64,000 bases of DNA, from the NCBI GenBank assembly GCA_900239685.1, contig OENT01000093.1, forward strand, positions 158,666 to 222,665, given 5' to 3'. The notes below the pieces were generated by a model. That model was not told where the DNA came from and ran no database searches. It was given only the letters and a program-made list of their open reading frames with translations. This stretch comes from Rotaria macrura. Its lineage: Eukaryota > Rotifera > Eurotatoria > Philodinida > Philodinidae. A program made the position numbers and the translations under genes. Positions 26,701-39,300 of the stretch are shown here, in pieces (the first letter of the stretch is position 1; each line of letters opens with the position of its first letter).

Positions 26701-29700
26701 TATCCTTTTGGGCAACTTCGTCCTGAACAACCATATACGCTTGCCAATATATCTATCTAAAGATCCTGAGTTTTGATATAACAAGATTTATTATCTTATT
26801 GCATGAATAGCATGAAATTAATATGTCCAAATGATGACTACAATCATTTTCAATTCATGAAAAGCTCACATAGGTTTTCATAAAAGGGACTCAGTCTATC
26901 GTTAGATAGACGCTACTAGTAGTTTATATATATATATGTATATTGAAAAATAACACTTTGTGTGATAGAATAAGTTTGGGAAGCAATAAACTAATAAAAA
27001 CGAATTCTTTTTTAACTAGTAAATTCTATTATAATTCAAGTACATATTTTCTTAAGATCGTCACTATGAAGTTTATTTTGAAGCAAGTGACAAATCATCT
27101 TTGAATTTACTAACTATCGGTAATTTATTATCATTATGTAAGAAACAATATGAACTTGTTGAATTATTTCAATTACATTCAACGTGTCATTATACATTAC
27201 CGGAAATGGTTGCTTTTTTTGTTAATAAATCAGATTGTAGGAAATTAATAAAAAAAGATGTGGAGGTTTTCATCGATCGTCTACAACGTTGTCATTCATT
27301 ATATGATACAGGCATTATTCGTCAAGCTGGTTTAAAACGATATCGTCATGTACCCATTGATTTATTTCAATATGATTCGTGTTTCCGTTATAATTTTACA
27401 TTTTTAGCATTGGAATATTTACTTGATAAAACATTTCTATCAACAAACACAACACGTTATACAGCCATGTGGTTTCTTAAACCGACCAAACCAATCATAA
27501 GAGCTGATGGAACTGAAATTCATACGTCGAATTCTGCGCATGAATTATTTACTGAACATTTCTATCAAAATACAAAATTTGATGATGGTTGGACACGAAT
27601 ATCTGCATTAAACTTCATGAATATTCGAATTCCTTCAGCGATGAAACAGATTCGAGTCGATATGTTTTTCGTTATATTAGCCATATCATTAATTGTCGGA
27701 GTAAGTATAGTGATACGATAAAAATCATGATGAACTTTCAATCTTTTGTTTACTTTTTCTAAGGTAACAATAGTTTATCTTCGCTCAATAACTGTTGCAC
27801 TCATGACGAATTTATGTGTACTTTTCTCTTTCGCCTGTGCCTATTTTTCGTATAAAATAATTTTTGGTATTGACTTATTTCCATATATAAATCTAATGGC
27901 AACATTCATTTTAATTGGTATATCGTGTGATAATGTATTTGTTATATTCGATGCCTGGTATTCAGAAAAATTAGATATTTATAATGAAGCACGTTCACAG
28001 AATCGTCCAATAGAATTTTATGGAAAATTAACCGAAAGGCAACAAAAACAGTATCGTGATGATCGAGTTTATACAGCGGCGAAGCTAGAAAAACGTTCAG
28101 TGGCAACATCCAATACTGAACAACATCAAACAGGAGACGAAGAACATTTTGATTTAATTAAAAACACAGATTTAATACGCATGATGAAAGTTGATGAGGA
28201 TCAAATGATAAAAATGATGGTTGGGGTTTTAAGGCATGCAGCAGCTAGTGTTTTTGTAACTAGTTTCACAACATCAGCAGCATTCTTCACTAATATGATA
28301 TCACGCATTGCATATGTACAATTATTTGGTTTATTTATGGTAGGCTTTTTACTAAGATCTGAAAAACATCAGTATTGGATCTTGATTTAAAAAAGCTTTT
28401 TATAACAACAGATCCACTCGATTCTGAATCATTTAAAATCTTTTAAATTTCTTCATCGAATCATTTTCGAGATAGATTCATCTGAATCTTTCGTAATGTA
28501 TGATTGATAAAAAATAACAGCGTTTTAACACAGTTGTATTGTTAACATAGTGACAAGAAAAAGATCGAAATATTTTTCAACGATCTGATTTCATTGAGAT
28601 TTGTCTTTTCTCTGTAGAAAACTACATGTTGAAATATACAAAATCTTAGCAGTAATGACCTGTCAACTCGGACTCTTCTCAGAAACTTTTACGAGCGAAG
28701 CTACTCGAACTTGATATCGACTGAACATTCCGAAAAATTTTCCCGTTAGAAATCTTGCCAATTTCATGGATACCCCTAGATCATTCTGTTCACGATATAT
28801 TGACTTTCATATTTTTTTTCGGATTAAACTGTACTCATAACCGAATTGAAAATCATTATCGATATTAAAGAAATCATAGTATAGTGTGACTAGGATATGT
28901 TTTTCTTCTAACAACTTATGATAGTTACAGAATCTAAAGTATCCTTGCAAATCCTGAGAATGTATATTATCGATAATGTTACAGCCTCAATTAGAACAAT
29001 AATTAAACAAATAGCTGCCTTCACGTAAAATAAAGAAATATTAAACCTTTTAGCATGTTTGGTTTTTATACTGAAATAATTTTGTGTTAACACATATAGA
29101 AGCTACAACTAGTCGGTAAAAAAAATTTGATAGTTGTTGAGCGTAATTGATCGAGAGAGACTTTAATGAGCATATATACTCTATTTATTATCTATAATTA
29201 GTACAAGAGTAAGTTTCTAACACGAGAAGTACATTCGCTCAAAATCAAAATCTGCATTAAGCCATCTTAATCGAACCGATTCGTGTCAGTTGGTATTTTT
29301 CAATATGATTGATAAACTTTAGAAATCATCATCAAGATGCGAGGTTAACTTTAGAAGGTTACATTTTTTAACATATTAAATATTCTATGTCATCTTCAAC
29401 TTTCAAACTATTTATCTAATATCATTTTTCAAGTGTTGACCCATAGTTATACGATACTTAGATATTAAACAACTATCATTTAATCTATATTACCTAAAAA
29501 ATCTTTTAAGTAACCAAGTATTCAATGTTTTTTTCCTTTGACGTAGGGATTTTGTATACTATTCAATTTTCTAATGAACGTTACCATGATTGTATCATTT
29601 GTGATTGTATATGAAAAATTTTGTGAGCCTCTTTCAGCTCATCTTGGTTTATTCAATTATTTTCCTGACTTATTCGACAAAATATTGATTTGGTTAACCC

Positions 29701-32700
29701 GTCTTAATCATGCTATATTCAATGTTTATATTCCACCTGTTATAAAAAAACTGCGTTATGGATTAATAATACTTTTCTTAATTCTTGGAATTGCCGGTTT
29801 ATTAATTGTTTTTCATAAGCCTAAATTGACGCCACCAAAATCTCGTCGTTATCAATTTTTTCAATTAACACATCCATTTGAACGTTTTGAATATCAAATG
29901 CGGGATGAATTTCTATCGTACATTAACGAAGATAAAGATAATGTGACAAATCCATTGATAATATTTGTATTTGGTATTGAAGATATAGATTTAGTACATC
30001 CATTTACTCCTGATATTGAACGATATGTTGATAATGAAACTTTAGTTTATAATAAGAACATTGATTTCTATGATCCAGAAACATTACGATGGTTTGACAC
30101 ATTTTTAAGAGGTCTTAATCAAAGTCAATTATTTACTAATGTTCAAGAAACATATGCACAATGGTTAACAATAGGTATGAGATCATAATGTCGATACGAA
30201 AAACAGAACTAATAAAACTCGCTTTTTTTAATTATTTTTATCATTTATTTTAGGTCAACTATTGCATGGATTCTTAAATTCAGATCGTTATAATGATGTA
30301 AAACATAATGAAAATGAATTTTTCGTACCAGCAACACGTAATGATACCAAGATGGCCATGCATCGTTTATTTAAATTTTTTAGTAGTTCTAATCAGTTAT
30401 CATCGTCAAGTGATAGCAACCGTGGAAGTGATAGTTTTCGTCTGGGATTTTTACCTGATCCTAAAACCTTGAATATACGTGCCTTTTTATTTCTTGTTAA
30501 TATGAACGTGACATTTGATTCATTTTCTATTCAACATGCTTATTATCAAAAATTAGAAGCGTATTTTGAAAAACGTTTAGAACAGTTAAAATTATCGGAA
30601 GATTCAAATGGGCATGTTTATGAGCAAGTGAAACATGGGTAAGAAATGATTTCTATTACATCTAGTAGGATTCTCCTTGCCAGATGATTCAAATCGCTCA
30701 TTCCAAAATAACATTTCATATAGAAGACACGATCATATTTTAGCCAATCAACTTATAAAATTGTGTAATATTAACAGAAATATTTCACGTTAATTTACCT
30801 TTGATTCTCGTTCATGTGCAGAGGAGAAAAAAACCGATATCACCTCAACCATGTTCTCATTTGACAGATTGCAAAATACTGTTCTACATATTGTTTAAGG
30901 AAGTCAAAGTATTATTTATGTGGTTATCAATATTTTTCTTTACTCAGCTTTAAGAATGCCAGTGAAGATCATACGGATAAACTAATAAATTTAAAATATA
31001 ACATTTATACGGCATATTCAGACTGGGATAGCCTATCATTATGGCTTGCAGTTTTCTGAAAGGAATAGAACGATACAAAAATGATAATTAGTTCTTTTCT
31101 TAAATTTTTTCACATAGATTCATTTCATATTAAGATAAAGATCGTCTTGTATGCAGACAATATGAAAGATATATTTTTTTAACGAGCTTTAGCTGTCAAT
31201 TTATCTAACAAGTTTTATCTCATTCACGAAACTTCTCGTTTTCTGAATAAACATGGTTAAAATTTCATCTGTAGTTAAATCTGAATTGTAATAGGTACTA
31301 CGAAGATTGAGAAAAATCGAAAATGATCTATACCCATTAGATTTTCTCATTGAATATTATTTAAAAATTCAATTTTGAAAGTAAGCTTGACATAAACAAA
31401 GCAGCCGGTTGAATTCGGCCTTCGTAAATAGATCAGCGTTTTCACTATCTCCTATTCTGAGATATGATTATGAGAATAAATATTAGTGTTCCATATGAAT
31501 GAAATTGCCATTTACCAACATTGCTTCGTTAATCAATATTTCATTACGATTTATTTTTATGTTGAATCCATTTGATTTTCATTCGTGAGAAACTAAGGAT
31601 TCAGTCTAAAAAGAAGCATCGAACAAAGAATGCTTAACAATGACAATCATATTCATAAGCTTGAAAATTTTGACGACGAAAATTGTTTGGTAAGATAATA
31701 ATAGATTACTGTACTAGAAGAAGAATATTCTAAACAATCGATATTCTTTTTTGTTAGCGCCTATGTGTCAGGTAGTTGACTGAAAAAAATTTCTTGGTTC
31801 AAAAATTGTCGAATTTTGATACCGACTTTTACAATTCAGTGTCAATCCAAAATTCGATACGTCACTGATGGATGAAAACGTTTCCATTCAGACTGTGAGA
31901 CCCTATTGTGTTACAGATAAACTGTAGATTTGAATTCGAATAACCCAGAATTCTTAGTCTGAAGTATGCTCTGTTCGTCCATTCGCCTCGGCCAGCGCAA
32001 AGCGCTAACGTATTCAATGCCAATCACACATACACTAATTTTATATACATTTCAGGTGGTTTGTTTCGCCTCAATTTTTATTTTATGATTTAATGCGTGA
32101 AGTTATTCGTGGTACATACACTTCTCTTATATTTTCTATGGTATTTGCTTTTGTTGTACTTCTATTAACATCTGGAAATGTTGTGATAACTTTATATGCT
32201 ATGTTAACCATTACATTTATCATAGCTGATGCAGTTGCAATATTTGTTTTATGTGGTTGGGAATTAAATATTCTTGAAACCATTATCATAATTATGAGTG
32301 TTGGCCTTAGCGTAGATTTCAGTAAGAAGACTATCTTTGACATTTTGTTTTTGCTTCTATTTCAAAAATTATATTGGAATTATTTTGTCTTTCATTCATA
32401 GCTGTGCATTATGGTGTTGCCTACATAAAAGCTGATTGGCAGAAATATCATGTATGTAGTACAAATACAACGAATAATTTAAAATCAACTCATCTAGCCA
32501 ACGGTAATCCTGGAGAACAATTGTTATTAGAACAGATACCTCAAAAGAAAAAGCAATTTTCTAAACCATCAGTATTTACACGTCTTAAAGCTTGGCATGA
32601 ACGAGGGGATTTACAACGTTTTTGCCGTATGAAAACTAGTCTAAGTCGTGTCGGCTCAGCAGTATTTATAGCTGGTTTTACATCGTTTCTTGCTGGTGCA

Positions 32701-33024
32701 TCTATGTCACCAAGCAAGTTGACCTCATTTTCACAGATGGGATTTTTTCTTATGCTAATCATGTTCATTAGTTGGCTATATGCAACCTGGTTTTTTTTAC
32801 CGTTACTTTCATTTATTGGACCAATTGATAAATTTGCTGATATCCCGTAAGAAAATCGAAATAGTAATTTTAGTTTTAATTTAAAATTTTTATCATGAAT
32901 TAGATTTAGTAAATTATGTCAATGTGGTAAATCACCATCAAATAATGTAATACAAACGCTCACAACTGATGAAGATGAACACCAAGGTTTAAAAATGAAA
33001 CTAACTGATGAACAATCAATTTAA
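20901..33024 (+). CDS. Dispatched-like 12-TM sterol-sensing-domain transporter (RND/Patched superfamily)
   Basis: Eleven exons: 20901-20964, 22283-22382, 24354-24477, 24537-24954, 27057-27700, 27764-28339, 29547-30174, 30254-30638, 32056-32321, 32402-32846 and 32904-33024; 1256 aa, all phases closing. Cytosolic N-terminus, then TM1 (about 63-85) followed by LPDFNDPTKGFVPRG, the Dispatched signature after TM1. The Ser/Asp-rich insert at about 125-200 is lineage-specific. The first TM bundle contains GISCDNVFVIFDAW (Asp506), equivalent to the GxxxD TM4 motif. The second bundle contains GLSVDFTVHYGVAY (Asp1067), the TM10 motif. The ending FFLPLLSFIGPIDKF and a short polar tail also fit. In animals Dispatched uses the sodium gradient to release cholesterol-modified Hedgehog from the cell surface; whether this protein does so is inferred. 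TM4 has D-N where vertebrate Dispatched has D-D. Patched is less likely given GF.PRG and HYGV. Confidence 0.9.
23715..23741. repeat. (TA)n microsatellite
   Basis: An uninterrupted AT/TA dinucleotide run within the 22383-24353 intron of the Dispatched-like gene. Confidence 0.9.
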
Positions 33025-34475
33025 TGTTCCTGTTTGTTTTTATTTATATTTTTGTTCAACACCAATTGTCTTTCGTTAATCTCGAAAAGAAGAATAATTT
33101 ACATCAATGGAAACTGCTTAAAGGGTGCTTGTCTTCTTTAAATAGGTAGATCAGATATTCTTTTGGTATCCATATACAAAAGATAATGAACTCTTCTTAA
33201 ATTTTCTTCTGCATTTTTTTGTTGGTTCGACACGTGCAACAATTAAAAATCATCTTTTCGCGTGTTTATGTTTTTCGTTTTTTTACATCTTATTTTAGCA
33301 GAGAATGTTTTCTTCGTATTAAATGTTTTAATACATGCATCCGTGTATTGGTTTCGTTTCTTTTCTAATCCATTCTATTCTACTCTATTCTATTCTATTT
33401 ACTACATGTATGTGTTTTGTCTAACGTGGTTGTCGGGAAAACCATAATTATTAGTTTGGAATTTCTTATTTCTGGGTTTCTTTTTCTTGTATCTTCCTAA
33501 TATTTACATAAAAGAAAAAATACATGATTATGCCATAAGAGTTAAGTGAATATTATGGAAATTTTTGTGATTAGCCATTGTTTTTAGTTTTAGTTGGATG
33601 TATTGATGATAATTTTCTTTTGTCGCAAAATATTAAATTTGTATATATTTCAATAAAAATATATATGTATACATCAGGATTACAGTGTTGCAATTTTAAA
33701 AGAAAACTTATGTGTTTTTGTTTGTTTGTTGATAGCAGTGAATTTTCGTCTTCCATTTTTGTTTTGTTTTTATTTTTCCGCTCTTTTTTTGTTTGAAATT
33801 ATAATTAATCTTCTCTTTTGTCTATATTTTTTGGAATTATGATGTTTTTCAATCTCAAATAGATGGACTAATGTTAAAACCTTCTTTTTTTCATTACATT
33901 AACACGTTTCATATTCTATTCGAAGATAAACACTAACAACTTGAGAATGATAAACACTTCTTAAAGCTGAAAGCGTTATTATTTTAACCTATATACTATG
34001 TTATGATAAAGTAGAAGTAGTTACACGAGTTGTTTATAACTTGTTTGCTTAAGTAGAATGAATACAAGCTCTTACTTGAACATCTCTGCATTACGATACG
34101 AATGAATTTGGCATAAAGAATGATCTGTATCCATGATTGGTATTTTTTTTCTCTTCATTCCAAGATCATTAATACTATATAAACAATACATCGATGTACT
34201 ACTGAACGAACTTCTTGTTGATAGAAAATAGAATCCTGAAAATGTGATAATTGAAAAAATTTGGTCTATTTTCATCATGACATTTATTCGATTGCGAAAA
34301 TTCGTAAGAAAGTCTTGTATTCAGTTTTAAAAAAATTCTTCTAGAGCAATATGAAGCTATGTTTCTTAGATTAATTCTTTCTCAATAATACAACGATTGA
34401 TGATGTGAAACAAATTCTTTTATTTCGTAACTCATGTTATGATCTTAAAATGAGTCCGCAAGAAAACGGAAATAT
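33025..34475. other. Intergenic stretch between convergent genes
   Basis: T-rich plus-strand sequence follows the Dispatched-like stop codon. It probably includes both 3' UTRs. An AATAAA lies near 33651. The small open frames (33262-33447, 33578-33796) are made of low-complexity Phe/Ser codons and are not convincing. Confidence 0.45.
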
Positions 34476-35713
34476 CTAAGCTTGAAAATCCTTCTTTTTC
34501 TCGTTTTCAATCAGTTCATTAATTTTGTTCATAAATTGATCAATATCATTTTCAGTTGTATCAAATGAACACATCAATCTAACTTCACAATTTTTAGTTC
34601 TCCACATATAAAATGGAAATACAGTTGACAATGGTTCATACCAATCCCGTGGTATTTCAAGAAAAATAGCATTTGTTTCAACTGGTCTTGTTATACGTAT
34701 TAATGGTTTTTCATTCTTTTTCGGAATTGTTTCAAGTTGTTTTTTAAATAATTGTGCCATAGAATTTGAATGTTCACTGGATTTTTTCCATAGATCATCT
34801 TTTAATAAAGTTAAGAATTGTATTGCTATAAAACGTTGTTTCGATGCCAATTGCATGACTTGTTTATGACGATATTTTAATGGATTATTATTTGTAGTAG
34901 TATCATCATTATTCTTGATTAATGATGGATTGAAAACAATAACAGCTTCACCATACATCAAACCTGCCTAAAGAAAACGGAAGTAACTGATGTCGTATTT
35001 ATTTTATCTAACTTACTTTTGTGCCACCTAGTGATAGAATATCAACGCCAACGGATGTTGTAATATCCCGAAGATTACAATTTAATGATGATGCTGCATT
35101 AAATAATCTTGCACCATCAATATCTAAATTTTAACAGATAAAAGAATAAATTTATCGAAGTCTAAGAGCGATTCTTACGAAAATACAAATTATATTTTTT
35201 CGCTAAATTTGATAATTGTTTAAGTTCGTCGATTGTGTAAACAGTTCCATATTCGGTTGGCTGTGCAATAGTTAGCATACGCGGTTGAGCTGCATGCATA
35301 TCACCAATGCGATCTAATTTTTCTTCAATGATATCAATATTTATTTTTCCGTTTTCATCGGTTGGTATCGAAATTAATCGTACACCAGTAACTGTTTCTG
35401 GTGATGATGATTCATCACAAATGATATGTGAAATATCCGAACAAATAACAGCATGATAAGAATGAGTACATGCAAGAATTGAAAGTATATTTGCTCCAGT
35501 ACCATTAAATACAAAATGAACATCAGGTGTTGGATCATCTGGTGAATGATTAAATATTTCTTGAATTAAATGACATACTTCATGTGAAAGATCATCATGA
35601 CCATAAGCACGTGCATGTGATTTTGATACAGCTTCCTTCGTTAATGCATCCATTATTTCAGGTAAAACCCCAGCATAATTATCTGAGGCGAATGTTCGCA
35701 TTGGATTCGCCAT
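34476..35713 (-). CDS. Threonine aldolase (PLP-dependent, beta-eliminating lyase family), bacterial-like subtype
   Basis: Three exons: 35713-35179, 35123-35017 and 34967-34476; introns of 55 and 49 bp, phases closing; 377 aa, close to the usual 340-370. It cleaves L-threonine or L-allo-threonine (and often phenylserine) to glycine plus an aldehyde. Order: N-terminal FASDNYAGVLPEI, cofactor-site FVFNGTGANIL, SHIICDESSSPE, HIDGARLFNAASS with the PLP-binding Asp181 and Arg184, and SLGGTK with the Schiff-base Lys214, followed by AGLMYGEAVIVF. No signal or transit peptide, so cytosolic. The GGTK..GLM.GEAV form and the SHI..DE segment are typical of bacterial and related enzymes. The animal form usually reads SKGLGAPVGS around the lysine. 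Together with the introns this suggests an old, domesticated transfer (inference). Convergent with the Dispatched-like gene. Confidence 0.9.
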
Positions 35714-36365
35714 GCTTCTTATTCACGTTAAACAACAGAAATGGTCCACTCCTATTGTAACTAGTATGCCTTTATCGTGATGTGATGAATAGACCAACAA
35801 AGATAACTTTTTGTTGTTATTGATAACTATACTGTAAGGAAGAAGAAAAGAAAAATAAATGGTTGAAGTATATAAATACAGCTTATTACACAACAAGTTT
35901 TAATGAAATATGATAAAAAAATCTAATTTATCTCTTGGTCAAATATCCTAAAGAGAACTGAAGCAGTCATTCAATAATGAGAGTGATACTGTTTGATATA
36001 ATTATGTATCGGTAAATCTATCATAATGACTTTGAATTTTCTCTGTGATTGAAAGCTTGATATTAAGTTTTAATGACCATAATACATGATGGTGTCCAAT
36101 AACAAGGTCATTACCTATGTGCATTTTCTATCGATCAATATATGTTAGAACAATTGGTCACTATACGTGAATACGTATTTTGACCTCATGACTGGTAGTT
36201 ACTACCTGCTCATTCTGACCTTTACTCAACCTTTCTTCTCTTCTCTCTAATTTCCGCTCTCCTATATAAACGTATGTTCTGTGTGAAACACGCAGGGCTG
36301 GAGTGATGAAGTAATGTAGTGAACATCGTACAACGAGGATAACGGTAACGTAATACTGAAAAAAA
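35714..36365. other. Upstream region of the threonine aldolase gene
   Basis: No gene seen. It separates the aldolase start from the fold-back repeat. The segment at about 36322-36360 (CATCGTACAACGAGGATAAC and on) recurs in the same orientation at about 41050-41085, on the far side of the repeat block. Confidence 0.45.
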
Positions 36366-39300
36366 TAAAGTGTCGCACGAACCTCTGAGGTTTCGTCAAG
36401 TTTCACTATACTATATAAGTATCCGTAGTATCATACGAAACCTGTATGAGGTTTAGCAATATACAAGGTTTTGTAAAATTCTTTATAGAGTTTTAAAATA
36501 TAAAAATGTTTCTTCCTGAGCTCTTTGAAATTTGCATAACCCCTGAGGCTTGGTCAAAAGCTCTTTTGAGTTGTCTCGTTGAAAACGTTTTGTTAATATA
36601 CCTTGTGTAGAATTAGGACAGGGAAGTTACCGTTATCAACCTGTTACGTTTCCAAGTAGTTGGTAACATGCTCGTTAACAATTACCAGGTAATCGGTAAC
36701 TTTTGCACTACCAGTTACTGGGTAACGGAGTAACGGGATAAAACATTGCTCCAATTATCATGAAAAGAGGTTTTCAAGAAAAATAACGTAATTCTATAAA
36801 GTTCGACCAAAGAATATCAGGCTTAGTGCATCCATTCCTGAAATCTCTACTTTCACGATTTTGAGTTCACATTTTTAGAAAACGTTTTTTCTTCCACAAA
36901 AATTAAAAATGTTCATTGAAATTTAATTTTTTCTCAGTTAACCTGTTTCTGCATTCAAAGATAGTTTTTTCGAAAAATGAGTAAAACTCAAAATATTTTA
37001 AATCCTGGCATGAAATTCAGATTCTTGGAATCCTACTTGCTTCAGTGAAAATTTTTAGAATTTCGTTGTTTTTCGTGAAAACCTCCTTTGCTGTTAATTG
37101 AAGGAGTCGTTGATTTCGTCACTTTATTACCGTTACCGGGCAACCAGTAACAGAAACTTTATCCGTTACTTGATGAAATATTCCATTACTATTTGGATCA
37201 ACTGCCAGATAAACAAATATTGATGGTGGGTTTGACTTAAGTTACAACTAGGGGTGGCACTTTAACTTTAAAAACTTTAAATAAAGTGTTAAAGTTAAAG
37301 TGATTTTACTTTAACTTTAAAGGTTAAAGTTAAAGTGATTTACTTTAACTTCTTTTTTAAAATTAAAGTGAATTTTCTTTTCTATACTTATCACTATCCG
37401 GACTGATTGATTGATGATCGCTAGGTTCGCTGCAACCTATGAGATGTAACATAATGAAAAAATAGACTAGTTTCACTCAAATTTAAACCACTTTAAACTT
37501 TAAGATCAACGTATAAAGTTATTTAAAGTCGTTTTAAATTGTTTTATTTTTCATTTTTTTGTCGTCGTATAGGTTGCACAGGGTCTAGCGAGTATCAATC
37601 AACCAGTCCGGGTAGTGATAAATACGAAAAAGAAAATTCACTTTAACTTTAAAAATAAAGTTAAAGTAAACCACTTTAACTTTAACCTTTAAAGTTAAAC
37701 TAAATCACTTAAACTTTAAAGTAAACTGAAAGCGCCACCCCTAGTTACAACCTGATGAAATATTACGTTTGTGTTTAGATCAAACATCCCACAATGACAG
37801 AAAAGAAGGTGCAAAATGAAACTCGAAAGGGTTTCGATTTTCGCAGCGAAATCGAAATCATTTGAGGTTTCGTAAATAGTCTTAATTTTTTATAGCGGAT
37901 AGCAAGCCTTTCGTACTTGTAGTTGTTTACTAGTCACTATTCAACATTGACTGTAAGTTTCACCGAATGCTATGCTCCATTGCGGCAGTTTTTTCCACCA
38001 CCATTCAATGCTAAAACCTACCGCTTTCTAAAAAATAACCGGATCCTGTGAAAACCGGCAGAAAAGTAAGAGTGAATCACTGTCTCCTATAGCGAAATAC
38101 ATGATGTCGCTGTAACATGGAAGCGATATTCCGACCACAAACTTTCCCAAGTTTTTTCCCATGATTTGTGCCGCTTCTTGAGGAAAGACAACAACTTACT
38201 CGGAACTCACTAGAAAAAATCAGGGAAGTTTGTGACCAGAACACTATAATATCATGTTCCATTGACGCCATGTGTATTCCAGCAAAATACCGTCATTTTC
38301 AGGCATTTTTTATGCTAATTCCTCCATGTTACGGTGGGCAAAACGACTGGCATGGGATGTTTGATCTAAATAGAAAAAAAAAAGATTTCATCCTATTTTA
38401 ACTTTTAAAAGAAAACTCAACATTCTTATTTGTCCATCTGGCAACTGATCTAAATGCAAATAAAATATTTCATCAGGTTTTAGCTGTCAAAATCGAACTC
38501 ATCATTATTATTTCTTCAGCTAACAAATGATCGGAACAAAAATAAAATATTTTAGTAGGTTGCAAGTTTTAGAGTTGAAGTCGCCATTATTATCTTCTCA
38601 TCTGACAACTGATGTAACTAGAAATGGAATATTTCATCAAGTAACAGGTAACGTTTCCGTTACCAGGTAATGGTATCGGATCAACGGAATTATCGACTCC
38701 TCCAATTATCAGCAGAGTAGGTTTTCACGAAAAGAAAACGACATTCTAAAAAGTTTGAGTAAAGCAAGTTGGGCTCAGGGAATCTGAATCTGATACAGGA
38801 ATTTTTATTATATTTACTCTAACTCTTCTTTTTTTAAAATCTATTTCTAAATGCAGAAACAGGTTTCGTGAGAAACAAAATAATTTCAATGAACCACTTC
38901 AAACTTTTGTGGAAAATATTTTTTTTCTCAAAAACTATCAACTGAAAATTGTGAAAGTAGGGATTTCACAAATGGATTCCCCGAGCCTGACATACTTCGG
39001 TCGAACTTTATAGAATTTCGTAATTTTTCTTAAAACCATTTCTAATACTTATTAGAGGTGTGGTTCAACCCGTTACTCTGTTATCCAGTAACACGTAGCC
39101 AACCGTTACTGTAAGCACGTAACTGGTAACGGACAAGTTACTAGCTACTTGGAAACGTAATGACTTGCTAATGGTATCTTCGTAACCCTAATTCTGCACG
39201 AAGCATATTAACAAAACGTTTTGTATACGAAACTCAAAGGGGCTTTTGACTAAACCTCAGCGGTTACTCAAATTTCAAAGGGTCCAGGGCGAAGAATTTT

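Noticed and set aside
26011-26784. Several overlapping frames in the 24955-27056 intron
   Set aside because: They fall in a region that looks like a decayed dispersed repeat; none continues the Dispatched-like reading frame.
31985-32010. Short GC-rich palindrome (CAGCGCAAAGCGCTAACG)
   Set aside because: An isolated short inverted repeat within an intron, expected by chance; no accompanying element ends.
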